Positions 16,474 through 24,648 are shown, counted from the first letter of the stretch. The stretch is 64,000 bases of DNA from JACCUZ01 sp038246575 (GCA_038246575.1 JBBRVU010000002.1:1-64000); one strand, 5' to 3'. Numbers and translations are program-made. Notes: generated by a model from the sequence alone, not told the origin.

Positions 16474-17340
16474 ATGCCCGAACCCACCGTGTCGTTGCGC
16501 GGCGCCGCGAAGTCCTACCGCGGCACGCCCGCGCTGGCCGGCGTCGACGTCGACCTCTACCCGGGCGTCGTCGGCCTGCTCGGCCCCAACGGTGCCGGCA
16601 AGTCGACCCTGCTGCGGATGCTGGCCACTGTCCTCGGCGCGGACGCCGGCACCGTGCGGATCCTCGGCCGCGACCCGGCCATCGGCGCCGACCGCACCGC
16701 GATCCGCCGACGCCTGGGCTACCTGCCGCAGGAACTCGGCTACCCGCGCGGCTTCACTGCCTACGGGTTCCTCGACTACATGGCTGTCCTCAAGGAGTGG
16801 GACGACCCAGAGCAGCGGCGCGCCGAGGTGCGCCGGGTGCTCGAGCAGGTCGACCTCGCTGACCGCTCCACCAAGCGGATCCGCACCCTGTCCGGCGGGC
16901 AGAAGCGGCGGGTCGGTCTGGCCCAGGCGCTGCTGGGCTCCCCCGATCTGCTCGTCCTCGACGAGCCGACGAACGGCCTCGACCCCGAGCAGCGGGTGTC
17001 ACTGCGCACGGTCCTCGCCGAGGTCGGACGGCGCGCGACCGTGCTGGTCGCGACCCACCAGACCGAGGACGTCGCCGCCCTGTGCGAACGGGTCGTCGTC
17101 CTCGACGGGGGCGCGGTGCGCTTCGACGGCCCGGTCCGGGATCTGGTCGGCACCGCCGACGGGCGGGTCTGGCTCTCCGACGCGCCCGACCCGGTCGCGC
17201 AGGCCTCGTGGCGCACAGGTACCGGCCGCTACCGCAACCTCGGTGCCGCACCGGCCGGCGCCGACCTCGCCGAGCCGTCTCTCGAGGACGCCTACCTGCT
17301 GCTGCGGCGCACCTCCGCCCCGGCGGAGGTGGCGGCATGA
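16474..17340 (+). CDS. ABC transporter ATP-binding protein (ABC-2 exporter)
   Basis: The 288-residue ATPase has Walker A GPNGAGKST (37-45), Q-loop GYLPQELGY, signature TLSGGQKRR, Walker B LLVLDEPTNGLDPE and the switch His in VATHQTED. ATG at 16474 is preferred because GAAGGA sits 7 bases upstream. An in-frame ATG at 16444 overlapping the anti-sigma stop (ATGA) would add ten residues. Its stop overlaps the following membrane gene. It powers export by the two membrane proteins downstream; the substrate is unknown. Confidence 0.88.
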   Translation: MPEPTVSLRGAAKSYRGTPALAGVDVDLYPGVVGLLGPNGAGKSTLLRMLATVLGADAGTVRILGRDPAIGADRTAIRRRLGYLPQELGYPRGFTAYGFLDYMAVLKEWDDPEQRRAEVRRVLEQVDLADRSTKRIRTLSGGQKRRVGLAQALLGSPDLLVLDEPTNGLDPEQRVSLRTVLAEVGRRATVLVATHQTEDVAALCERVVVLDGGAVRFDGPVRDLVGTADGRVWLSDAPDPVAQASWRTGTGRYRNLGAAPAGADLAEPSLEDAYLLLRRTSAPAEVAA

Positions 17341-18260
17341 GCGCCCTCGTCGCCGACCGGCTGGTCGTGGACTCCACGCCGGCGACTTCGCTGCGCCGGC
17401 TCGCCACGATCGAGGCGAAGCGATACGCCCGGCACCCGCTGTTCGTCCTACCGGCGCTGCTGTGCGCCGGGCTGAGCATCGGCCTGCACGGCCCGGAAGA
17501 GCTCGACTACCAGGTCATCCCGGCGTTCTTCCTCGGCGTCTTCGGCGTGGTGGTCGCCGCGCGGCTCACCCGCTCGACCGACTCCACGACCCCGATCCTC
17601 GACGCGGCCCCGGTCACGGTCACCCGCCGTACCGCCGCCCTCTGCCTCGCGTGCGCCGTGCCTTTCGTCACCGCGGTGCTCATCGTGATGCTTCACCGGG
17701 TGACGATGCTGGTCGACCCGACGCCTGCCTCCCGCTACGGGACGTACGGTGTGTTGGACCGCCAGGTCATCACGCTGCTACTACCGATCGTGTACGCCGC
17801 GGGCGGGCCGCTGCTCGGCGTCGCCGTCGGCCGATGGCTGCGGTTCCCCGGCGCACCGCTGCTCGCGATGGTCGCACTGATCGCCTGGTCCAGCACGTTC
17901 GGATACCTGCCGCAGAGCAACAACAGCGCGTCGGGTCTGGTGCGCTTCCTGCACGCGTTCACGCCGTACACCGCCTTCGCGTTCAGCGACGGTGACAACA
18001 TCCACCCGATCACGCTCGTCACGACGATGCCCGGCGCGCCGCACTGGTTCGCCGTCTGGGCGATCGCCCTCTGCGGCCTCGCCGTCTGCGCGGCCCTCTG
18101 GAAGGGAGCCGGTGACGTCGTCCGAGGACGACTCGTCCGCACCTTCGCCGTCATGGGTGCCGTGGCCCTCGTTGCCGTGTCCCTCGCCGCGGTGGGCGGG
18201 CACAGCGTCAACCACGAGACCGACCGGTCCGGGTCCACGACCGTCAGCCGTGGCGACTGA
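17337..18260 (+). CDS. ABC-2 type membrane protein, first subunit
   Basis: The 307-residue integral membrane protein has six or so hydrophobic helices. Examples are HPLFVLPALLCAGLSIGLHG, YQVIPAFFLGVFGVVVAARL, CLACAVPFVTAVLIVMLHRV and VITLLLPIVYAAGGPLLGVA. It has no conserved enzymatic motif and is not recognised beyond the ABC-2-like pattern. ATG at 17337 overlaps the ATPase stop (ATGA). It overlaps the next membrane gene by 11 bp. It probably forms the channel with that protein. Confidence 0.7.
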   Translation: MSALVADRLVVDSTPATSLRRLATIEAKRYARHPLFVLPALLCAGLSIGLHGPEELDYQVIPAFFLGVFGVVVAARLTRSTDSTTPILDAAPVTVTRRTAALCLACAVPFVTAVLIVMLHRVTMLVDPTPASRYGTYGVLDRQVITLLLPIVYAAGGPLLGVAVGRWLRFPGAPLLAMVALIAWSSTFGYLPQSNNSASGLVRFLHAFTPYTAFAFSDGDNIHPITLVTTMPGAPHWFAVWAIALCGLAVCAALWKGAGDVVRGRLVRTFAVMGAVALVAVSLAAVGGHSVNHETDRSGSTTVSRGD

Positions 18261-18870
18261 CCCCCGGCTGCGTCGCGGCCTTCGCGTCCTGCGGTCGACG
18301 CCGTGGCTGCCGGTGGCTGGGGCGTCTGCCGTCGGCGGGGCGCTGCTGCTCACCGCCGCCGCGACGCCCACCGCGGGCTACGCGATGTTTATCGTCGTGA
18401 TCGGCCTGGCGACCTGCGGCAGCGCGGCGGGGTACCTGCTCGACGAGGAGTCCTCCGCGGTGCTCGACGCGACGCCGACCTCCCGCAGCCGGCGCACCGG
18501 GTGGCGGCTGATGGCGCTGGTGCTCCCGGCCGGCGTCGCGCTGACCGGGCTCGCGCTGCTGGACCGGGCCGACGGCACCGGGCAGTGGGAGTGGCAGAAG
18601 CTCGGCCCGCTGGCCGCCGGCAGCCTCGCGACGGCTACGGCGCTGGCGGCGGTGTTACGCCGCGGCAACAGCGCGCCGGGCGACGTGGCCGCCGCCGTCA
18701 CCCTCACGGGTGTCCCGCTCGTCGTCGCCAGCAACCCGTTGCGGCACTGGGTCTCCGTCGTGCCCTCGCACGACGCGGGCGTGGGGCGAAGCGCCCTGCT
18801 CTGGGCGTCGGTCGTGCTGGCGGCGGCGGTCGTCGTGGTGCGCTGCTCGCGCGACCCGGTGCGCACCTGA
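18250..18870 (+). CDS. ABC-2 type membrane protein, second subunit
   Basis: The 206-residue protein has about six hydrophobic segments, including LPVAGASAVGGALLLTAAAT, GYAMFIVVIGLATCGSAAGY and SALLWASVVLAAAVVVVRCS at the end. GTG at 18250 overlaps the preceding gene. The motif EESSAVLDATPTSRSRR resembles DSTTPILDAAPVTVTRRT of the preceding protein, so the two are probably divergent paralogues that pair in the membrane. Confidence 0.68.
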   Translation: MATDPRLRRGLRVLRSTPWLPVAGASAVGGALLLTAAATPTAGYAMFIVVIGLATCGSAAGYLLDEESSAVLDATPTSRSRRTGWRLMALVLPAGVALTGLALLDRADGTGQWEWQKLGPLAAGSLATATALAAVLRRGNSAPGDVAAAVTLTGVPLVVASNPLRHWVSVVPSHDAGVGRSALLWASVVLAAAVVVVRCSRDPVRT

Positions 18871-18877
18871 GCTCGCC

Positions 18878-18970
18878 GTGCTGTGGGGCGTCGCCGCCTG
18901 GCTGGGCGGCTCGGTGACTCTGGTCGGCCTGGTCGTGGTGGGAGCGGTCGTGGTCGTCGCGAACCGGTAG
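18878..18970 (+). CDS. Possible 30-residue single-span membrane peptide
   Basis: GTG at 18878, seven bases after the preceding stop, opens a 31-codon frame that is almost entirely one transmembrane helix (WGVAAWLGGSVTLVGLVVVG and on), ending VVANR. It may be a small subunit of the exporter or a chance frame. No ribosome site is evident. Confidence 0.25.
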   Translation: MLWGVAAWLGGSVTLVGLVVVGAVVVVANR

Positions 18971-19121
18971 ATGCGGGGGTATCGCTCGGTCCGGCGGGCA
19001 TCACGACGCCGGTACGCGACCCCTGGGCTCCTTCGGGCTGACTGATGCGCCTGGCATTGGCGCTGTCGCTCGGGCGATGACGGTGCGGTCCAGGGGGGCT
19101 CCTTCCTCGTCGCTGCGAGGA

Positions 19122-19883
19122 TCACAGGACGTCCCTCCTCGGGGTGACGGAGAGCGCGAGGGCGACCGCCGCGGCGGTGTACACGCCGAGGACGAGCCCA
19201 CCGACCACTGGCGACAGCAGCCTGCCGTCGAGGCTCATCGAGGGGCCGAGCTGCAACACCGCATCGGTCGCTCCCCCCGGCAGCCACCGTCCTATCGCCG
19301 GGTGCGCGGGGATGACGATCTGCTCGACGGCGAGCATCCAGACCAGCACGCCGACGGCGGCGGCGATCTGGTTGCGGACCAGGGCGCCGATCGCGACACC
19401 GATGACGCCGTACGCCGCCATCACCACGAACCCGGCCGCAACAAGCTGCCAGAACTGCGCCCCCGTGGTCACGTCGCCGTCCCGGGAGCGGACCAGCGCG
19501 ATGGCCAAGGTCACCGAGAGGGCCAGCGTCGCCGCGGTGATGACGACGCTGAAGAGGGCCAGCGACAGCCACTTCGCGACGAGGACACGCGTGCGGCGCG
19601 GCTCGCCCAGGTAGGTCGACGTGACCGTGCCGTAGCGGAACTCCTGCGTGAACGCGAGCACGCCGAGCAGCACCACGAACACCAGGGGGACGCCGAAGCC
19701 GATCCCCACGGTGCCGGCGACGAGGCCGGGGTCGTCGAGAGACACCGGAGCGTTCTCGGCGCCCACCTTCGGGACGTTCACGGCGACCGTCAGAGCCACC
19801 AGGCCGAGCGTCGCGAGCAGCAGACCCGTCGGCGTCCGTGTGCTGCGCAGCTTGAGCACCTCCGCATGGACGAGCGCCTTCAC
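19122..19883 (-). CDS. ABC-2 transporter permease
   Basis: The 253-residue permease resembles actinobacterial ABC-2 family exporters of the type that starts MKALVHAEVLKLRSTRTPTG. Six hydrophobic segments follow, and the conserved cytoplasmic block AFTQEFRYGTVTSTYLGEPR is near 78-97. It overlaps the upstream ATPase gene by 4 bp. Together they form a second exporter, divergent from a MarR regulator. Such pairs often export peptides or drugs, but the substrate is not deducible. Confidence 0.85.
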   Translation of the reverse strand: MKALVHAEVLKLRSTRTPTGLLLATLGLVALTVAVNVPKVGAENAPVSLDDPGLVAGTVGIGFGVPLVFVVLLGVLAFTQEFRYGTVTSTYLGEPRRTRVLVAKWLSLALFSVVITAATLALSVTLAIALVRSRDGDVTTGAQFWQLVAAGFVVMAAYGVIGVAIGALVRNQIAAAVGVLVWMLAVEQIVIPAHPAIGRWLPGGATDAVLQLGPSMSLDGRLLSPVVGGLVLGVYTAAAVALALSVTPRRDVL

Positions 19884-20827
19884 TGGAGCGCCTCCTCTAC
19901 TGATGTCCGTCGCTGCGCCCCGCCGGACTCCTGGATGAGTCGGAAGAAGGCCTGCTCCAGGTCGGCCGTCCCGGCGAGACCGTGCAGCACGACCCCGTGC
20001 GCCGCCGCGATCTCCCCCACCTCCTCGGGTGTCGCGTCGACCGCGAGCCCGTCGTCCGTAGGGCGGTAGGCGTGGCCGGCCGCGTCGAAGGCGGCCCCCA
20101 GCCGGTCCGGATCCGGCGTGCGGACCCGGGAACCGGCGCCCGCCTCGGCGCGTAGTGCGGCGAGGCTGGCCGACCGGACCAGCCGCCCATGGACGAGGAC
20201 GAGCACGTGGTCAGCGGTCTGCTCGACCTCGCTCAGCGCATGGCTGGACAACAGCACCGTGCGACCCTCGTCCGCGAGTCGGCGCACGTAGCCGCGCAGC
20301 CACCGCACGCCCGGCGGGTCGAGGCCGTTCGTCGGCTCGTCCAGAACGAGCACTGCCGGGTCGCCGAGCATCGCCGCGGCCAGCCCTAGTCGCTGGCGCA
20401 TCCCGAGGGAGAACTCCCCGACCCGCCGCCGCGCGTCCGCCGCGAGCCCGGTCTCGGCCAGGACGCGGTCGGGCGCGTCCTGGGGCAGCCGGGCCGCGGT
20501 CGCGAGGACGCGCAGGTGGTCGAGCGCGGTGCGGCCGGGATGGCAGCCCGACGCCTCCAGGACCGCGCCGACGTGACGGGCCGGGTCCGGCAACTCGTCG
20601 TACCGCGTGCCGCCGAACGTCGCGGCCCCAGTGCTCGGCGCCACGAGCCCGAGCAGCATCCGCAGCGTGGTGGTCTTCCCGGCGCCGTTAGGCCCGAGTA
20701 GGGCCGTCACCTCGCCCGGCGTCGCGACCGCGCTGACGTCATCAACCGCGCGGACGCCCCCGAAGGACTTGGTGAGGTTGCGCAGCTCGACTGCGCCGCT
20801 CACCGGTTGCCTCTTCGATCGCGACAT
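19880..20827 (-). CDS. ABC transporter ATP-binding protein
   Basis: The 315-residue ATPase has Walker A LLGPNGAGKTTT (43-54), a degenerate signature FSLGMRQRLG, Walker B VLVLDEPTNGLDPPG and the switch His in LLSSHALSE. A C-terminal domain of about 90 residues ends in TADLEQAFFRL, typical of drug/bacteriocin exporters. ATG at 20827 is chosen over an in-frame upstream ATG at 20887 because the upstream stretch lies across the regulator promoter. A weak AAAAGGG lies upstream. Confidence 0.88.
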   Translation of the reverse strand: MSRSKRQPVSGAVELRNLTKSFGGVRAVDDVSAVATPGEVTALLGPNGAGKTTTLRMLLGLVAPSTGAATFGGTRYDELPDPARHVGAVLEASGCHPGRTALDHLRVLATAARLPQDAPDRVLAETGLAADARRRVGEFSLGMRQRLGLAAAMLGDPAVLVLDEPTNGLDPPGVRWLRGYVRRLADEGRTVLLSSHALSEVEQTADHVLVLVHGRLVRSASLAALRAEAGAGSRVRTPDPDRLGAAFDAAGHAYRPTDDGLAVDATPEEVGEIAAAHGVVLHGLAGTADLEQAFFRLIQESGGAQRRTSVEEALQ

Positions 20828-20847
20828 CGCCACGAGCCCTTTTCCTT

Positions 20848-20872
20848 CAGGCAACCTGATCTTCAGGTACCT
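20848..20872. promoter_or_regulatory. Candidate MarR operator between exporter and regulator
   Basis: CAGG-CAA-CCTG (20848-20858) and AGGTACCT (20865-20872) are two adjacent palindromic elements in the 53-bp divergent gap. TTCAGG precedes the core of both. A MarR dimer binding here would control both directions. Confidence 0.45.
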
Positions 20873-20880
20873 TGAGCAAT

Positions 20881-21315
20881 GTGGCACAGCACCCGCAGAC
20901 GGTCAACACCGTCGCTCTGCTCGGCCGCGCCTACAGCCTGCTGGGATTCCGCATCGTCGACGGCGTAGTGGGCGCCGGCTTCCCACAAAGGCCGGCCCAC
21001 TCGGCCGTTTTCGGGCAGATCGCGCCCGACGGCTCACGGCTCACAGACCTGGCCCGGCGGGCGAACATGTCGCCGCAAGCGATGGGCGAGCTCGTCGATG
21101 AGCTCGAACAGATGGGGTACGTCGTCCGCCGGCCGGACCTGACCGACCGGCGGGCCAAGCTGATCATCCTGACCAGGAAGGGGCAGGCCTGCATCGCAGC
21201 GGGTATCGCCACCATCGACGGGATCGAGCAGCAGTTGGCCGACCGCCTCGGCGAGCGCGGTCACCGGCAGCTGCGGAGTCTGCTCACCAAGCTCTTGGAC
21301 GACGGCGACGGGTGA
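20881..21315 (+). CDS. MarR-family transcriptional regulator
   Basis: The 144-residue protein has the MarR winged helix: LTDLARRANMSPQAMGELVD as recognition region, then EQMGYVVRRPDLTDRRAKLI as the wing with the DxRxK pattern. Terminal helices serve for dimerisation. GTG at 20881 is used; TTG at 20872 in the same frame is possible and would overlap the operator. It is divergent from the ABC exporter, whose expression it probably represses. Confidence 0.85.
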   Translation: MAQHPQTVNTVALLGRAYSLLGFRIVDGVVGAGFPQRPAHSAVFGQIAPDGSRLTDLARRANMSPQAMGELVDELEQMGYVVRRPDLTDRRAKLIILTRKGQACIAAGIATIDGIEQQLADRLGERGHRQLRSLLTKLLDDGDG

Positions 21316-21429
21316 GGCGATCACAGCCGGTCGTCGATGTGAAGGCGCACCACCGAGATCGTCAGATACACCCTCAGGGCGGCGGTGAGCCGAGCGCCTC
21401 CGTGCCGCCTGTTCGGTCGGGCAGGCTAT

Positions 21430-21492
21430 GCACCGAGGCTCAACCAGTCCGCCGCTTCCAGCGGGTCCCGCGACCGTCAGCACGAGGCGCAT
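21430..21492 (-). pseudogene. Remnant of the FHA-gene start
   Basis: On the reverse strand ATG at 21492 begins MRLVLTVAGP, matching MRIVFTVVDP of the gene at 1-441. The 24 bp up to and including the start codon region match at 22 positions. Similarity fades after about 12 codons. With the cpaF fragment to its right it reconstitutes the divergent FHA/cpaF junction. Confidence 0.55.
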
Positions 21493-21533
21493 CGGTCCAT
21501 CGTGGCCGGGTCGCCGGTCCGGCTGGTCCATCT

Positions 21534-21549
21534 GTCTACGGGGCACGGT
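21534..21549. repeat. Third copy of the 16-bp core repeat
   Basis: GTCTACGGGGCACGGT lies between the FHA remnant and the cpaF fragment. Here both flanks are present together, so this is the undivided form of the site that is split around the catabolic island. An exact Streptomyces-type DnaA box TTGTCCACA (21549-21557) adjoins it; related CTGTCCACA and TCGTCCACA occur at 482-490 and 14490-14498. Confidence 0.55.
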
Positions 21550-21657
21550 TGTCCACAGGCCACGCGTCCGGCGGTTGGGGAGCGACCCGCCCACGGTTAC
21601 CCTCGCCGGGGAGCGGCGCGCAGCCGCGACGGACGCCGAGCCCAGGGGGACGCCCTC

Positions 21658-22083
21658 GTGAACGCGATCACGACCGTCGAGGACGAGGTGCGCGAGCTGG
21701 TCCGGCGCCGCGGCCTCGACCCGGCCGCCGACCCGGGCGCTGTCCGCCGCCTGGTCGACGAGGTGATCACCGACTACGACGAGCGCAGCCTGTCCGGCAC
21801 GTTGCCGCAGCTGACCGACGCCCACCAGGTGGCCCGGCAGGTGTTCGACGCGGTGGCTGGGTTCGGCCCGCTGCAGAAGTACCTCGACGACCCCACCGTC
21901 GAGGAGATCTGGATCAACGAGCCGACGAAGGTGTTCATCGCGCGCCGCGGCGTGCACGAGCTGACCACGACTATCCTCACCGGCGACGAGGTCCGGGACC
22001 TCGTCGAGAAGATGCTGAAGTCGTCAGGCCGTCGGGTCGACCTGTCGACGCCGTTCGTCGAGGCGAACAGTCGATTGGGATAG
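21658..22083 (+). pseudogene. 5-prime fragment of a CpaF/TadA-type ATPase gene
   Basis: GTG at 21658, preceded by AGGGGGA, starts a 141-codon frame covering the N-terminal domain of a CpaF/TadA secretion ATPase. It has VEDEVRELVRRRGLDPAAD, FGPLQKYLDDPTVEEIWINE, VRDLVEKMLKSSGRRVDLST and then PFVEANSRLG followed by a stop. In intact family members that last region reads on through the Walker A domain, which is missing. The product would lack all ATPase motifs. It is the longer of two such fragments (the other is 14611-14877). Confidence 0.75.
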
Positions 22084-22234
22084 GTCGGTGGCTCCCTCGG
22101 CGCGAGCGGTGTCCCGAACCGCTTCCGATTGCTTGTGAAGCACTTCCGACCCTGACGATGAACGGACAACCGCCAACGGGACTCGCGGCTCTGCCGCGGC
22201 TCTGAGGTCGGGGTCGATACGCTCCGCTCGCGAC
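22084..22234. other. Junction between cpaF remnant and accessory block
   Basis: No gene, tRNA or clear repeat is visible in this stretch. Base composition changes to the right of it. Confidence 0.3.
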
Positions 22235-22310
22235 GGTCAAGACGGTCTTGACCGGGATACGGTCGCGAACGTATGGTCTCTACACACAAGACGCTTCAGA
22301 CTGAAGCGTC
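22235..22310 (+). promoter_or_regulatory. Promoter with three nested palindromes for the 22323 gene
   Basis: TTGACC (22248-22253) and TATGGT (22272-22277), 18 bp apart, form a sigma-70-type promoter. A perfect palindrome with 9-bp arms GGTCAAGAC/GTCTTGACC (22235-22253) covers the -35. ATACG-N8-CGTAT (22257-22274) lies between the hexamers. A second perfect palindrome with 10-bp arms GACGCTTCAG/CTGAAGCGTC around one A (22290-22310) lies in the expected 5-prime leader just before GGAGAGG. The layout predicts tight repression by one or more dimeric regulators. Confidence 0.6.
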
Positions 22311-22322
22311 GGAGAGGAACAC

Positions 22323-22814
22323 GTGAACGACCTCAGAATCCAGGTGCAGATCGCCATCGACGCCTCGGAGGTGACGGCGGACAAGGCGGTTGAGTACGTC
22401 AAGAACATCGTCGCCGGCCTCAACAAGGCCAACGGCACCAGCACGCCCGTCGTGCTGTCGGCGCCGGTCTTCGGCCTCGATAAGCAGCTCGGTCGGCTTC
22501 TCGACCACAACCCGGTCTTCGCCACGCGGGTGCGTACGGTGCACGACCAGCTCATCGCGCTCGGCTACGTGCCCACGCTGCCGAGATCGAAGAAGGACCC
22601 GCTTCCGAGCTACATCAGCTACATCGACCCGGTCATCGGCAGCAACCTCGGAAACCTCAACAGCGAGAAGTTCTACGTCATGCGCGGCGAGCTCAAGACC
22701 GAGCTTGAGGCGCTGCCGCACTTCGGCTCCGACAGCCGTTACGCGAACGTGCACCTCGTCAACGACGACGCAGTGCAGGCGCTGCTCAAGATCGCCGAGC
22801 GCGAGAAGAAGTAG
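22323..22814 (+). CDS. Unrecognised 163-residue protein under palindromic control
   Basis: GTG at 22323 follows GGAGAGG by 6 bases. The product is soluble, with no signal peptide or membrane segment. It starts MNDLRIQVQIAIDASEVTAD, followed by a helix and VVLSAPVFGLDKQLGRLL, then HDQLIALGYVPTLPRSKK and YISYIDPVIGSNLG, ending with a Lys/Glu-rich helix. The alternation suggests an alpha/beta fold. I do not recognise the family. The GC content and codon use are plainer than in the flanking island, consistent with acquisition. It is a single-gene unit with its own regulated promoter and terminator. Confidence 0.8.
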   Translation: MNDLRIQVQIAIDASEVTADKAVEYVKNIVAGLNKANGTSTPVVLSAPVFGLDKQLGRLLDHNPVFATRVRTVHDQLIALGYVPTLPRSKKDPLPSYISYIDPVIGSNLGNLNSEKFYVMRGELKTELEALPHFGSDSRYANVHLVNDDAVQALLKIAEREKK

Positions 22815-22842
22815 CCGCTCGTCACTGCACAGCGACACCGAA

Positions 22843-22872
22843 GGGCCCCGGACGGTGCACCGTCCGGGGCCC
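22843..22872 (+). terminator. Strong hairpin terminator
   Basis: A perfect 30-bp palindrome with 15-bp arms (first arm GGGCCCCGGACGGTG) lies 28 bp after the stop of the 22323 gene. There is no U-tract, as is common for actinobacterial hairpin terminators. A loop of a few bases must form inside the perfect dyad. Confidence 0.75.
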
Positions 22873-23039
22873 TCGCGCGTCCGAGCCTCCGACCCCCCGA
22901 CGAATGCTCATACGGTCACGCGTGCCGTCCGCCTTGGGCGGCTCGTCGTCCCACAGTCATCGAGGGATGCCTTGGGCGTGGCTCCGGCGGGCTGCTTGCG
23001 GACACCCGCCGCGGTAATGTGCCTCGCCCACCCGGATCT
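22873..23039. other. Spacer before the kinase promoter
   Basis: No coding or structured feature recognised. Confidence 0.3.
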
Positions 23040-23085
23040 GTTGACGTAACGACAACCTTTACTTTATGGTTGCTCTCACGGCAAC
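23040..23085 (+). promoter_or_regulatory. Promoter and twin operator of the kinase-helicase operon
   Basis: TTGACG (23041-23046) and TATGGT (23065-23070) are 18 bp apart, the same architecture and -10 as the 22323 promoter. Two copies of GTTG-N9-CAAC (23040-23056 and 23069-23085), centres 29 bp apart, overlap the -35 and lie just after the -10. The HTH of the kinase itself is a possible ligand; that is inference. Confidence 0.55.
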
Positions 23086-23100
23086 GATTGGTGGTGGGAC

Positions 23101-24648
23101 GTGCGGATGGGCGGCGTCACGGAGGTGGCAGAAGCGCTTGGCGTCTCTCGGCAGCGCCTGTCCAAGCTTCGCGGACGCGCAGACTTTCCCGATCCCATCG
23201 GGGTGCTCGCGCAGGGACCCATCTGGGACCTCGACGCGGTCGAGGCGTGGAACGGCTCCGGCTCTAGGAACTCCACCCCGGGTCGGCCCCGGGCTGACGC
23301 TGCCGTGAGGACACTGGGCGGCCGCTTCGCACTGGAGCAGCTGATCGGCCGGGGGGGGTTCGCCGCCGTCTACCGAGCGGCAGACCGCAAGCAGGGCGGC
23401 CAACTCGTCGCCGTGAAGATCCTTCACGACGTCGCGGCCGTGGACCCCGAGGCGTTGGCCCGCTTTCGCCGCGAGCTCCGGCTCCTCGAGGGACTGGAGC
23501 ACCCGAACGTGATCTCCGTCCTGGGCCAGGGCCAGGCCGAGGATGAGGGTCCCTGGTATGCCATGCCGCTCGCTCAGGGCAGCCTCCACGACGCCCTTGA
23601 GGAGATCGAGGGCAACCAGGCGATGATCTTGGACGTCATGCGGCAGGTTTGCGCTGGGCTCGCCTACATCCACAGCCGGGGCATCTTCCACCGTGACCTC
23701 AAGCCCGGGAACATCCTGCGGTCCCAGGCGGGGAACTGGGCGATCTCCGACTTCGGCCTCGCTGTCGAGGTCGAGCGCAACACGTCCTTCCTCACCTCGA
23801 CACTGCGCGCCGGTCTCGGCTCCTGGTGGTACACGGCGCCGGAGCAGTGGACGAACGCCCGCAACGCCGACCACCTCTCCGACGTCTACAGCCTGGGAAA
23901 GGTGCTGCAGCAGATGGTGACCGGCGAGCCGCCGGTCAACAACGAGATGCCGTCCGGGCCTCTGCGACCCATCGTCGAGCGCGCCACAGCCAACAAGGCA
24001 GACCAGCGGTACGGGGATGTCGAAGAACTCTTGGCGGCCGTCGAGGTCGCCATCGGGGCCCCAACCGGCAGGTGGGAGTCGGCCGAGGACGTCGCGAAGC
24101 GCCTGCTCGAGCGGGTTCGGCTCCCGCGGCCCGCCGCCGAGGACCTCGTTGAGCTCCTGTCGTGGGCACAGTCCCTCGACGAGAACAACCGCGACGACAT
24201 GGGGGCCCTCGCCCGCGTCCTGCCCTGGATTCCCGCACGGGCCATCCGAGCCCTGAACGCCGGGGACGCTGGCGCATTCCGGCGGATCTTCGAGCGCCAC
24301 AGCCTTCACGTCGAGGCCACCAGCTTCGACTTCACCTACTGCGACGTGCTCGCCGACTTCGCTCGACGGGCGGTCCAGCAGACCGAAGACACCGCCATCC
24401 TGCGGGCCGCGGTCCGGTCCCTCGCGGTGCTCGGTAGCGGCCACAACAGGTGGTACGTGCGGGACGTCCTCACCACGCTCCTGCAAGCCGTCCGCAGCAC
24501 CGAGCAGGCCGTCGCGGCCGCCGATGCACTGCGGCAGGCAGGCCACGCTGCAGCCGCCTTCTCTGTCAGCGACTTCTCCCTCCGGTCGCTGCACCCGGTC
24601 CTTCGCGAGGGCATCGGCACCTACCTGGACGAGGACAAGCCAACATGA
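23101..24648 (+). CDS. HTH-domain serine/threonine protein kinase
   Basis: The 515-residue cytoplasmic protein joins an AlpA/MerR-like HTH (residues 4-50: VTEVAEALGVSRQRLSKLRG, ending IWDLDAVEAW) to a Hanks-type kinase. Kinase motifs are the glycine loop IGRGGFAAVY (82-91), Lys106 in VAVKI, HRDLKPGN (197-204), DFG (217-219) and APEQW (246-250), so the catalytic set is complete. The C-terminal 200 residues are helical and unrecognised, with no PASTA or membrane segment, unlike housekeeping actinobacterial kinases. GTG at 23101 or ATG at 23107 may be the start. It is coupled through a 12-residue ORF to a helicase gene. The setting suggests a defence or mobile-element regulator. Confidence 0.85.
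   Translation: MRMGGVTEVAEALGVSRQRLSKLRGRADFPDPIGVLAQGPIWDLDAVEAWNGSGSRNSTPGRPRADAAVRTLGGRFALEQLIGRGGFAAVYRAADRKQGGQLVAVKILHDVAAVDPEALARFRRELRLLEGLEHPNVISVLGQGQAEDEGPWYAMPLAQGSLHDALEEIEGNQAMILDVMRQVCAGLAYIHSRGIFHRDLKPGNILRSQAGNWAISDFGLAVEVERNTSFLTSTLRAGLGSWWYTAPEQWTNARNADHLSDVYSLGKVLQQMVTGEPPVNNEMPSGPLRPIVERATANKADQRYGDVEELLAAVEVAIGAPTGRWESAEDVAKRLLERVRLPRPAAEDLVELLSWAQSLDENNRDDMGALARVLPWIPARAIRALNAGDAGAFRRIFERHSLHVEATSFDFTYCDVLADFARRAVQQTEDTAILRAAVRSLAVLGSGHNRWYVRDVLTTLLQAVRSTEQAVAAADALRQAGHAAAAFSVSDFSLRSLHPVLREGIGTYLDEDKPT

Noticed and set aside
21549..21557. DnaA-box TTGTCCACA as part of a replication origin
   Set aside because: A single exact box with two relatives at the core repeats; no AT-rich region, dnaA/dnaN or rep gene nearby.
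22084..22322. tRNA gene as integration site beside the cpaF remnant
   Set aside because: No cloverleaf or T-arm GTTCRAATC-type sequence could be found.
23059..24594. 511-codon reverse-strand frame opposite the kinase
   Set aside because: The kinase motifs on the plus strand are complete; the antisense product has no family pattern.
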